A stretch of 43,371 nucleotides of DNA from a virus. The notes beneath the pieces are model-generated. The model was not told the DNA's origin and did no database searches. It was given only the letters and a program-made list of their open reading frames with translations. Positions 31,334 to 38,712 of the stretch are shown piece after piece. Within the stretch, counting starts at the first letter, position 1, and each line of letters opens with the position of its first letter. A program made the translations under genes and the position numbers. The DNA lies in IMG/VR virus record IMGVR_UViG_3300036846_000730, positions 1 to 43,371 of that record; one strand, given 5' to 3'.

Positions 31334-34300
31334 TTGGCTGATACCAATCCTACAACAAACGCAGAGCAAGGCCACAATAGCCTGCTCAGTGCTGCACTCG
31401 GCTACCACGATGCGGGTATCCCCGTCTTTCCGCTCTGCTCGCCCGCCTGGGGCCCGCACACGCACTACGACACGGCTTCGAAGAAGCAGGTCGAGTGCCC
31501 CGAGACGAGCTGGGGCAAGCATCCCCTCGTTCGCTGGCGGCAGTTCCAGACGGTGCTGCCGTCGCGCGAGAAGGTCGAGCGCTGGTGGACGCGCTGGTCT
31601 GACGCGAACATCGGCATGGCCACGGGCCACCTGTCGGGGCTCGTCGTCGGCGACTTCGACGGCCACGTCGCGGTCCAGGAGGCGAAGCGGCGCGGCCTGC
31701 CGTCGACGGCGTTCGTCAGGACGGGCAAGCCAGGCGGGCAGCACCACTACTTCGCCTGGTCGGACGATGCGCCGCGCAACTTCGCCGGCGCCGTCGGCGG
31801 CATCGACTACCGCGGCGAGGGCGGCTACGTCGTCCTGCCGCCCAGCCGTCACTACCTCGGCCCGTACTACGCCTGGGGCTCGCCGCTGGTCGCGCAGCTA
31901 CCCGAGCTGCCGCTCTGGTTCGCCGAACTCAAGAACGAGCGTCGCCAGAAGCCGCCGACCGACGACGGCAAGGTCTACGAGCCGGGTCGGAACGACGCGC
32001 TGACCAGCCGCGCCGGCACCTACCGCGCCGCGGGGCTGGACGAGTCCGAGATCCTGGCGTTGCTGCTCAAGTTCAACGCCGACCACTGTGTGCCGCCGCT
32101 GGGCGAGGTTGAGGTGACCGTGATCGCCCACTCGGTCAGCCGCTACGAGGCTGGTGAAGCCGGCTCTCCGCCGATGGGCAAGGGCAGAGCTCGGAGCCGG
32201 CGCGCCGAGCCCGAGCCCGAGGACGAGCATGATCGGCGCATCTTGTACGCGCTGCCGACCTTCCCGCTCGCGGCGCTGCCAGCCGAGGTGCAGGCGTACT
32301 GCCGCGGCTCGTCGTACCCGACGCCCTACCTGGCTGGAGCAGCAATGGCCGCGCTGGCCATCGCCATCGGTGGCAACGCCAGCGTCGTCCTCGGTCTGAC
32401 CAAGCTCGAGCGCATCATCATCTGGTCGATCCTGCTCGGGCGCAACGGGCTGGCCAAGTCCGACTCGCTCGAGTCAATGTTCCGCCCGTTGCTCGACGCC
32501 GATCGTGCTGCGCACAAGCGCTTCCAGAAGGAGCTCGCAGACTGGCGCGAGGCGAAGGCAGCCGGCCACAAGGAGGATCCGCCCGTCGACCATCGCCTCC
32601 TGCGCGGCGACATGACCGGGCCCGCCCTGATCCGCCAGCTCAGGGTGCTGGCCGACACTGGCCTGTACATCCCCGAGATCAGCCGCGTGCTGCGCAACAC
32701 GCTCTCGGGCCGCGACGTACGTGCGCTGCTCGACCCGGGGCTGATGCTCAGCCTGTGGACGGGTGACGACGTCACCCAGGGACGCGTCGGCGAGGGCCGC
32801 GGCGGCGGCAACGACCTGGACCTGTTCGCGCCCGAGCCGACGGTCTCGATCGCCGGCGACATGCAGACGTTCCTGCACCCGTTGCTCGGCTCCGACCAGG
32901 ACGGCTCGCGCCCACGCTGGCAGCCGTACGCCTGGGACACACCCTGGGACGGCCACACGCGCGAGCCCACCGAGGACGTCATCAACGCCTACCGCGACCT
33001 GATCTGGCGCCTGGTCAATCGGCGCAGCCAGAAGCGCGAGTGGCACCTGGACGAGCGTGGCCAGCGCGACCTGGCGCTGTTGACCAGCGACTGGGCCAAG
33101 CGCGGGCGGTCCGCGGAGCAGGCGACCTACCAGGCCGCGCTCTTCAAGGCGCCGCGCCATCTGCCGCGCCTCGCCGGCGACCTGGCCGAAGCCGCGGCGA
33201 CTAGCGTCGACTATCGGTCGACCCTAGACCCGGTCTACCTGGAAGCCGCCGCCAAGCTGGTCGAGTACCACCTCGGCGTCTGGCTGTACCTGGGCGACGC
33301 CGAGACCCTGTCGCTCACCCAGGTGACCCAGCGGCTCGATCCCGCGGTAGACCGCGTGCGCCTGTACATCGAGCAACAGGGTGACATCGACGCCGAGACC
33401 GGTCGGCGATCGGTCACCGCCAAGCGTCTGATCAACCACGGCGTGGCTGGCGTCAAGGACGTCGAGACGCGCGATCAGCTCGTCGATCGGTACACACGGT
33501 TCTACCCCGGCTGCCAGGTCAAGCGGGGCAAGTCGGTCGTCCTGCTGGCGCCCGAGCGGCGCCAAAACGGCGGCGAACCACCCGTCGATTCGCCCCAGGA
33601 GCCGCAAAACGACCCGTCGATTCCCCCTGAGGCACCCGTCGATTCGTCAAAAGCACCCGTCGATTCGTCAAAACAACCCGTCGATTCTCCCAATCAACCC
33701 GTCGATTCGGGGGAATCGACGGGTACGAAAACGCCATCTCGCGCCCGCGCGCGCGAGGCAACGGCCGAAACCGAGGTAGCTGAGATCGTTACCGAAGCTA
33801 ACGAATCGGGGGGAATCGCTCCTGAACAGCCCTCGGAAAATGGCAATCTCGCGCCCGCGCCTGGCGCGCCCCCGCCTGGCGCGCGCGTCACGCGCGCGAA
33901 GACAACTCCTGGCAAGGCCGAGCTGAAGCTCTACGCCGACGCGGCGTACACGCTGGTCAGCTCGGAGGCAGGCTTCGCCAAGGCGCTGCTCTGGCTCGCC
34001 GAGGCGGACACGGTCGCGCTCGACCTGGAGACCACCCATCTGCGGCCCCAGGTTGGCCAGGTGCGGCTGGCTCAGCTCGCCGCCGACGTCGACGGCGTCC
34101 GCAGGACATTCGTCTGCGACCTGTGGCGGTGCGGCGAGTGGCAGGGCCCGCTGGGCAACCTGCTCGCGCATGACGAGATCACCTTCGTCGGCCAGGAGAT
34201 GCCCTTCGACCTGGGCTGGTTGTCCAGCAACGGCATCGGGTTACCGCGGAACCTGTTCGACGTGCGCATCGCCGCGATCGTGACCGAGCAGTCTGGCTCA

Positions 34301-35770
34301 CCTGGTCGGAGCTACGACCTGCGCTCAATCACGCGCGAGCACCTCGAGCGGCGTCTGGTCAAGGAGCTCCAGGCGAGCGACTGGTCTGGCGACCTGACTG
34401 ACGCGCAGCTCCAGTACGCCGCCAACGACGCCGCGGTCCTCCTGGATCTGCACAAAAAGCTCTGGGTACGCATCCAGCTCGCTGATCGCGAGCAGGTCTT
34501 CGACCTGGAGATGAGCCTGACGGGACCGATGGTCTGGCTGCGCGAGGCTGGCCTGCCGATCGACGTCGGCCTGTGGCGAGCGCGCACGGTCGAGGCGAAC
34601 GTCGAGCACGGCGCCAAGCTGCTCGAGCTGCATCACCTGGCCGGCACGATCCAGGAGACGCACAAGGGCGGCAAGTCGGCGAGCAAGAAGAGCCTGGCGG
34701 CGCGTGGCGAGACCGAGCACAACTGGGGCTCAGCGCCGCAGAACCTGGCCTGGTTCCGCGCTCAGGGGCTGGATCTAGAGACCGCGGGCAAAGAGGCGCT
34801 GACGCAGGTCGAGCACCCCGCAGCTCGCGCACTGCTCGAGTGGCGTGCCCTGGGGCGCCGAGCGTCCTACGGCCAGCAGGTACTCGACAAGGCACTGGTC
34901 GGTGACCGCGCGTACGGCAGCTTCACCCAGCTCGGTACGGCGACCGGCCGCATGTCCTGTCGGACGCCGAACCTCCAGCAGATGAACCGCGGGCGGCACT
35001 ACCGCGAGGCGGTGCGCGCGTCCGCAGGACACACCCTGGTCAAGTGCGACTACTCGGCGCTCCAGATGCGCATCGCCGCCGAGATCTCGGGCGACCCGAC
35101 GCTGATCCAGCTCTTCAACGACGATGGCGACCCGCACACCAACACCACCGTCGACGTGCTGCATGCGTCCGCGGACGACGACGTGGCGCGTGTGGTGGCC
35201 AAGGGCGTCAACTTCGGCTTCCTGTTCGGCGCCGGCGCTCGCACGGCACGGGTGACGATCCGTACCGGTTACGGCCAGGATCTGCCGCTCGAGACCGTCG
35301 AGGAGTACCGCACGCGCTACTTTCAGACCTACCCTGGCCTGAAGGACTGGCACAACCGCTGGGAGCACGCCGTGCGCGAGGCGCCGCTAGACGTTCCCGA
35401 CCCCAGCGGGAGCGGTCGCTGGCGGATGAAGGTGCTCAAGTACACCGAGCGCATCAACACGCCTGTCCAGATGGTCGAGGCGCACGGCGTGAAGCTCGCG
35501 CTACTTCGTTTGCACCGTGAGAAATCCGCCTGGCCAGGCGTCCGCCTGGTGATGATCGCCCACGATGAATTCGTGGCCGAGGTGCCGGTCAACGACGCTG
35601 ACGCCTATGGCGAATACCTGCGTGGGGTTATGCGCTCGGAGATGGCGACTCTGCTACATTCTGTACCAGTCAAAGTCGATCTGACGATCAATCCGACCTG
35701 GTGGAAGGACAAGGCAGCGCAGCCTGAGGTGCTGTTGAGCGAGCTCGACGATGAAGAGGAGATCCGATGA
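31334..35770 (+). CDS. Replisome fusion: primase-polymerase + DUF3987-type helicase + 3'-5' exonuclease + family A DNA polymerase (~1478 aa)
   Basis: TTG at 31334 is chosen because it follows the hairpin; TTG at 31271 is upstream of it. Residues ~15-200: AEP primase-polymerase (GDFDGH with D107/D109; GQHHYF with H137; IDYRGEGGYVVLPPS). Residues ~300-740: DUF3987-like P-loop ATPase (LLGRNGLAKSDS, Walker A 369-376). Residues ~745-865: Pro/Ser linker. Residues ~866-1050: DEDDy exonuclease (ALDLETTH with D897/E899; PFDLGW with D959; YAANDA with Y1028/D1032). Residues ~1060-1478: polymerase with motif A CDYSALQMR (D1239), motif B RVVAKGVNFGFLFG (R1286, K1290, F1294, F1298) and motif C HDE (1410-1412). 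All active-site residues seem present, so one chain could prime, unwind, proofread and extend. The position equivalent to E. coli Tyr766 is Phe. Confidence 0.9.
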   Translation: MADTNPTTNAEQGHNSLLSAALGYHDAGIPVFPLCSPAWGPHTHYDTASKKQVECPETSWGKHPLVRWRQFQTVLPSREKVERWWTRWSDANIGMATGHLSGLVVGDFDGHVAVQEAKRRGLPSTAFVRTGKPGGQHHYFAWSDDAPRNFAGAVGGIDYRGEGGYVVLPPSRHYLGPYYAWGSPLVAQLPELPLWFAELKNERRQKPPTDDGKVYEPGRNDALTSRAGTYRAAGLDESEILALLLKFNADHCVPPLGEVEVTVIAHSVSRYEAGEAGSPPMGKGRARSRRAEPEPEDEHDRRILYALPTFPLAALPAEVQAYCRGSSYPTPYLAGAAMAALAIAIGGNASVVLGLTKLERIIIWSILLGRNGLAKSDSLESMFRPLLDADRAAHKRFQKELADWREAKAAGHKEDPPVDHRLLRGDMTGPALIRQLRVLADTGLYIPEISRVLRNTLSGRDVRALLDPGLMLSLWTGDDVTQGRVGEGRGGGNDLDLFAPEPTVSIAGDMQTFLHPLLGSDQDGSRPRWQPYAWDTPWDGHTREPTEDVINAYRDLIWRLVNRRSQKREWHLDERGQRDLALLTSDWAKRGRSAEQATYQAALFKAPRHLPRLAGDLAEAAATSVDYRSTLDPVYLEAAAKLVEYHLGVWLYLGDAETLSLTQVTQRLDPAVDRVRLYIEQQGDIDAETGRRSVTAKRLINHGVAGVKDVETRDQLVDRYTRFYPGCQVKRGKSVVLLAPERRQNGGEPPVDSPQEPQNDPSIPPEAPVDSSKAPVDSSKQPVDSPNQPVDSGESTGTKTPSRARAREATAETEVAEIVTEANESGGIAPEQPSENGNLAPAPGAPPPGARVTRAKTTPGKAELKLYADAAYTLVSSEAGFAKALLWLAEADTVALDLETTHLRPQVGQVRLAQLAADVDGVRRTFVCDLWRCGEWQGPLGNLLAHDEITFVGQEMPFDLGWLSSNGIGLPRNLFDVRIAAIVTEQSGSPGRSYDLRSITREHLERRLVKELQASDWSGDLTDAQLQYAANDAAVLLDLHKKLWVRIQLADREQVFDLEMSLTGPMVWLREAGLPIDVGLWRARTVEANVEHGAKLLELHHLAGTIQETHKGGKSASKKSLAARGETEHNWGSAPQNLAWFRAQGLDLETAGKEALTQVEHPAARALLEWRALGRRASYGQQVLDKALVGDRAYGSFTQLGTATGRMSCRTPNLQQMNRGRHYREAVRASAGHTLVKCDYSALQMRIAAEISGDPTLIQLFNDDGDPHTNTTVDVLHASADDDVARVVAKGVNFGFLFGAGARTARVTIRTGYGQDLPLETVEEYRTRYFQTYPGLKDWHNRWEHAVREAPLDVPDPSGSGRWRMKVLKYTERINTPVQMVEAHGVKLALLRLHREKSAWPGVRLVMIAHDEFVAEVPVNDADAYGEYLRGVMRSEMATLLHSVPVKVDLTINPTWWKDKAAQPEVLLSELDDEEEIR
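33581..33723. repeat. Iteron-like array (six direct + one inverted CCCGTCGATTC), candidate replication origin
   Basis: Direct copies start at 33581, 33613, 33635, 33656, 33677 and 33698. An inverted copy (GAATCGACGGG) is at 33713-33723, forming with the last one a hairpin of 11-12 bp around GGGG. Spacings are 32, 22, 21, 21 and 21 bp, i.e. whole helical turns. Five direct copies encode PVDS, but the 33613 copy is in another frame (DPSIP) and the inverted copy encodes GESTG. The 11-mer is therefore conserved as DNA, not just as protein. It lies in the linker between helicase and polymerase parts. Confidence 0.7.
33773..33807. other. A/T-richer patch beside the iteron-like array (possible unwinding element)
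   Basis: A stretch of roughly even A/T and G/C content in a very GC-rich area, 50 bases after the inverted iteron. It contains CGTTA...TAACG arms. It is flanked by alternating GC tracts (33739-33756 and 33886-33899) able to form hairpins or Z-DNA. An origin-unwinding role is a guess from arrangement. Confidence 0.35.
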
Positions 35771-36027
35771 GTGCTAGCAACGAGTGGCAGGAGCGCCACC
35801 TGACCCCAGCGGGCTGGCTGGATGGCTCGACCAAGCTGGACCACTACCGCACGCCGACGCACGTCGAGCCGCCCGCGGACCGCGTACTGTCAGTCACCGT
35901 GCACGATTACTGGCCGTCGATGGCGCGCCGTGAGCACTGGATCGACGAAGACTATCGCTCTGAAGACGGCGAGCTGGTGACCCGTCTGCTCGAGCAGTTC
36001 GGCCAGCCATCGCCGTACGTCGGCTGA
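35767..36027 (+). CDS. Hypothetical protein after the polymerase (86 aa)
   Basis: ATGA overlap with the polymerase stop, with GAGGAGATCCG before the ATG, the same ribosome-binding box as in the early operon. The product begins MSASNEWQERHLTPAGWLDG and contains HDYWPSMARREHWIDEDYRS. It is Trp-rich, acidic and soluble. No recognised motif. Coupling to the replication protein suggests a replication-linked role. Confidence 0.5.
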   Translation: MSASNEWQERHLTPAGWLDGSTKLDHYRTPTHVEPPADRVLSVTVHDYWPSMARREHWIDEDYRSEDGELVTRLLEQFGQPSPYVG

Positions 36028-36341
36028 TGCCGAGCAAGACTGATCTCGACCAGCTCCGCTGGATGAACCAGTGCCAGCGCGGCATGCCCTGGGGCCGTGG
36101 CCATCGCGATTGTGGCGACTGGTGTCCGCCGCGGACCCAGCGCTACGACGGGCGCATCTGCCGCAAGCCTGACGTGTGCCGCACCGAGGGCGGCTGCCAC
36201 ATGGTGCGCACCGCCGAACGACTCGAGGAGGAGCAAAGGATCAATGCCACTCGACCTGCCCAACCGGAAGTCCGAGCGGAAGAGCTCCGCGCCGGCGCCC
36301 GAGGCGAGCCCACGCTTGGGCGCCGTCGGCGCGCCGACTAG
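36027..36341 (+). CDS. Cys-rich hypothetical protein (104 aa)
   Basis: TGATG overlap with the gene before. Residues ~15-60 contain many Cys (NQCQRGMPWGRGHRDCGDWC, ICRKPDVCRTEGGCHMV), probably a zinc-binding domain. From ~residue 73 the frame overlaps the next gene (98 bases) and turns into an Arg/Glu/Ala-rich tail that may be a by-product of the overlap. Function unknown. Confidence 0.5.
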   Translation: MPSKTDLDQLRWMNQCQRGMPWGRGHRDCGDWCPPRTQRYDGRICRKPDVCRTEGGCHMVRTAERLEEEQRINATRPAQPEVRAEELRAGARGEPTLGRRRRAD

Positions 36342-36624
36342 CGACACTGCTCGGCCGCTGGTGCCGACTCACCCCCGTGGTGCGACCTTCTGGCCAGTCC
36401 AGCAGCACTCGCCGCGCCTGTCGGCGTCGACCTGCGAGCTGGACATCCACTGCTGGCACACGGTGAACAAGACCGAGCTGCTCACCCAGGTCTGGGGGAA
36501 CAACATAGACGAGTCGCATTCGCGTCTGTACGGCGAGAACCGCTGTTGCTTCTGCGGCAAGCACGCCTCGATGCACAAGCTGGCGCAGCTCGAGCACGGG
36601 CCCTACCGACCGCTGAAGTCATGA
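36244..36624 (+). CDS. Hypothetical protein with C-terminal Cys pair (126 aa)
   Basis: GAGGAGGAGCAAAGG lies ahead of the ATG at 36244 inside the previous gene. The N-terminal third is Pro/Ser/Arg-rich and disordered. The second half has CELDIHCWHTVNKTELLTQV and ENRCCFCGKHASMHKL, a probable zinc knuckle with Cys/His ligands. It is ATGA-coupled to the small membrane protein that follows. No family recognised. Confidence 0.5.
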   Translation: MPLDLPNRKSERKSSAPAPEASPRLGAVGAPTSDTARPLVPTHPRGATFWPVQQHSPRLSASTCELDIHCWHTVNKTELLTQVWGNNIDESHSRLYGENRCCFCGKHASMHKLAQLEHGPYRPLKS

Positions 36625-36767
36625 GGCTGATCATTGGCGGCGTCGGCGTCGGCATCGTGCTGGCCTGGCTCATCGCCTGGTGGGACCAGCGCTTCGTCGA
36701 TGAGTACATCAAGCGCGAGCAGATGACGGTGCGACCGGTGCCGAGGTATCCGAAGCGCAGCCACTGA
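36621..36767 (+). CDS. Small membrane protein (48 aa)
   Basis: ATGA overlap at the start. MRLIIGGVGVGIVLAWLIAW is one transmembrane helix, followed by a charged tail (WDQRFVDEYIKREQM, then VRPVPRYPKRSH). An N-terminal anchor with a cytoplasmic tail is likely. It ends just before the terminase promoter. Role unknown. Confidence 0.55.
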   Translation: MRLIIGGVGVGIVLAWLIAWWDQRFVDEYIKREQMTVRPVPRYPKRSH

Positions 36768-36770
36768 TGG

Positions 36771-36776
36771 CATACT
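36771..36776 (+). promoter_or_regulatory. Candidate -10 box for the terminase/late operon
   Basis: CATACT after TGG, 7 bases before the TerS ATG, so the predicted start is within one base of the ATG (leaderless). TGGCATACTG also occurs at the -10 of early promoter copy D. The spacer to the ATG ends CGCTC, as in the HTH gene's leaderless start. No clear -35 box. Confidence 0.35.
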
Positions 36777-36783
36777 GGCGCTC

Positions 36784-37230
36784 ATGCCGAAGCGGCGGGT
36801 GAGCGAGGCAAAGTCGCCCTACCTGCCCGTGCAACAAGTAGAGGCACAACAGGAGAGCTACCTGCGCCATCTCTCGCTCGACGGCACGGTGACCGGCGGC
36901 TGCAAGGCGGCGCACATCTCGATTCACACCGTCTACACCTGGCGCGAGCAGGATCCGAGCTTCGTCACTCGAGAGTACGAGGCTCGCGAGGCGTTCGCTG
37001 ACGTGGTTGAGCGGGAGATGGTGCGGCGCGGTATCCACGGCGTGGTCAAGCCCGTCTACCAGGGCGGCGAGCAGGTCGGCGAGGTGCGCGAGTACAGCGA
37101 CTCGCTCCTGGCCAAGCTGGCTGGCGCGGCGCGGCCGAACAAGTTCCGCGAGCGCGTAGACGTCAGCTCGAGCCAGTCGATCGTGGTGCGGATCGTGAGC
37201 GCACGCATTGACGCTCATTCGCTCGTCTGA
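36784..37230 (+). CDS. terS: Terminase small subunit (148 aa)
   Basis: A helix-turn-helix-like N-terminal part (YLRHLSLDGTVTGGCKAAHI, then SIHTVYTWREQDPSF) is followed by a helical central region (REAFADVVEREMVRRGIHGV) and YSDSLLAKLAGAARPNKFRER, which resembles the oligomerisation and C-terminal part of phage TerS proteins. It recognises the packaging site and loads TerL. It overlaps the TerL start by 23 bases. The subgroup and packaging mode cannot be read from this alone. Confidence 0.75.
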   Translation: MPKRRVSEAKSPYLPVQQVEAQQESYLRHLSLDGTVTGGCKAAHISIHTVYTWREQDPSFVTREYEAREAFADVVEREMVRRGIHGVVKPVYQGGEQVGEVREYSDSLLAKLAGAARPNKFRERVDVSSSQSIVVRIVSARIDAHSLV

Positions 37231-38614
37231 GCCGTACACCCGCACACCGGCGCCGCGGCCGAAGCCGCGGGAGACGGTGCTCGAGCTCGACTACGACGCC
37301 AGCGCCGACGAGCGCGACCAGATCTACGAGCCCTACGGGGCGGCGCTCGAGCTCATGCACTGTCGCGAGCGCGAGGTGCTGCTCGCCGGGCCGGCGAACA
37401 CGGGCAAGTCTCGAGCCTGCCTCCAGAAGCTGGACCTGTGCGCCATCCTGCGCCCGATGCGCGGCCTGATCGTGCGCAAGGTGCGGTCGACGCTCACCCA
37501 GGCGGCGCTGGTGACGATGAACGAGCGGGTGCTGCTCGAGGACTCGGGCGTCACCTTCCACCATGAGGACCAGGAGTACCGCTACCCGAACGGCGCCCGC
37601 ATCGCGGTGGCTGGCCTGGACGACCCGCGCAAGATCCTCTCGAGCGACTACGACATGATCTACGTCCAGGAAGCCACCGAGCTCACCGAGTACGACTGGG
37701 GCATCCTGATCAGCCGCCTGCGCAACGGCGTGCTGAGCTACCAGCAGATCATCGCCGACTGCAACCCCGGCCCGCCCGACCACTGGCTCAAGCAGCGCTG
37801 CGACCGCGGCGAGACGCTACTGCTCGAGAGCCGACACCAGGACAACCCGTCGGTAACCACTGAGTACCTGGAGGCGCTCGATAAGCTCCCCGGCTTCCTC
37901 TACCAGCGCCTCCGTCTCGGTCTCTGGGTCGCCGCGGAGGGCATGTACTTCGAGGAGTACACCCCCGAACATCACCTCGAATCCGCCTTCGATCCAGGCG
38001 AAGACTGGGTGCGCTGGGTGAGCGTCGACTACGGCTTCGCCGCCCCATTTTGCGCGCTCTGGTACGCCCGAGATCCAGCTACGCGGCGCATCCACGTCTA
38101 CCGCGAGCTCTACGGGACCGGGCTTCGCGATGAGGACCAGGCGCGCCTGATCGGCCAGAAGAACCAGAACGAGCGGCTGGCTATGGTCGTCCTCGACCCC
38201 AGCATGTTCAACGCCCGATCCGAGCAACAGCGCCCCTCCATCGCCCAGGTGTACGCCAGCATGGGCGTCAACAACCTGGCCAGCATGGGCATCGTAGCCG
38301 GCTTCAACAACCGCAAGCAGGGCTGGAGCATCGTCCGCCGTGCGCTCGCCTACGGTGACGACCTGGCGCTCGAGCGCAGGGTGGAGCCTGAGTACCTACC
38401 TCGGCTGAAGATCATGCCCGAGCGCTGCCCGAACCTGGTGCGTACGCTGCCGATGATGGTGCGCGACCCGCTCGACCCGGAAGACCTGGCGGATGAGATC
38501 AAGCATGTGAAGACCGAGGACCACGCGGTGGACGCGCTCAGGTACGGGCTGGCAGCCGAGGCGCAGGCGGGCTTGCCAACGGCACCTATGCGTGGGAGCA
38601 TCGTGCCGCGGTGA
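37208..38614 (+). CDS. terL: Terminase large subunit (468 aa)
   Basis: ATPase: GPANTGKS (Walker A, residues 61-68) and DMIYVQEATEL (Walker B with catalytic Glu155), with a coupling segment DCNPGPPDHW. Nuclease: VSVDYGFA (Asp274), VVLDPS (~336) and DHAVDALRYG (~447), the RNase-H-like three-Asp site. Length is usual for TerL. The start is TTG at 37208 inside TerS; the next ATG would cut off the N-terminus just before the Walker A motif. It pumps DNA into the prohead through the portal encoded two genes later. Confidence 0.9.
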   Translation: MTLIRSSEPYTRTPAPRPKPRETVLELDYDASADERDQIYEPYGAALELMHCREREVLLAGPANTGKSRACLQKLDLCAILRPMRGLIVRKVRSTLTQAALVTMNERVLLEDSGVTFHHEDQEYRYPNGARIAVAGLDDPRKILSSDYDMIYVQEATELTEYDWGILISRLRNGVLSYQQIIADCNPGPPDHWLKQRCDRGETLLLESRHQDNPSVTTEYLEALDKLPGFLYQRLRLGLWVAAEGMYFEEYTPEHHLESAFDPGEDWVRWVSVDYGFAAPFCALWYARDPATRRIHVYRELYGTGLRDEDQARLIGQKNQNERLAMVVLDPSMFNARSEQQRPSIAQVYASMGVNNLASMGIVAGFNNRKQGWSIVRRALAYGDDLALERRVEPEYLPRLKIMPERCPNLVRTLPMMVRDPLDPEDLADEIKHVKTEDHAVDALRYGLAAEAQAGLPTAPMRGSIVPR

Positions 38615-38712
38615 GCGAGCTCTGGTATCGGCTGACGATTGTGTCGCTCAGCGGTATCGGCGTGGCGATCGTGCTCTACAGCCTGGCGCGCGCACTGGGG
38701 GCATTCAGCTAG
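38611..38712 (+). CDS. 33-aa membrane micro-protein between TerL and portal
   Basis: GTGA overlap with TerL. VSELWYRLTIVSLSGIGVAI then VLYSLARALGAFS: one transmembrane helix, with the TAG immediately followed by the portal ATG. It keeps the terminase-portal genes coupled. Function unknown. Confidence 0.5.
   Translation: MSELWYRLTIVSLSGIGVAIVLYSLARALGAFS

Noticed and set aside
33581-33723. PVDS repeats as a purely protein-level repeat
   Set aside because: The same 11-mer also occurs out of frame and inverted within the array, so protein repetition alone does not explain it.
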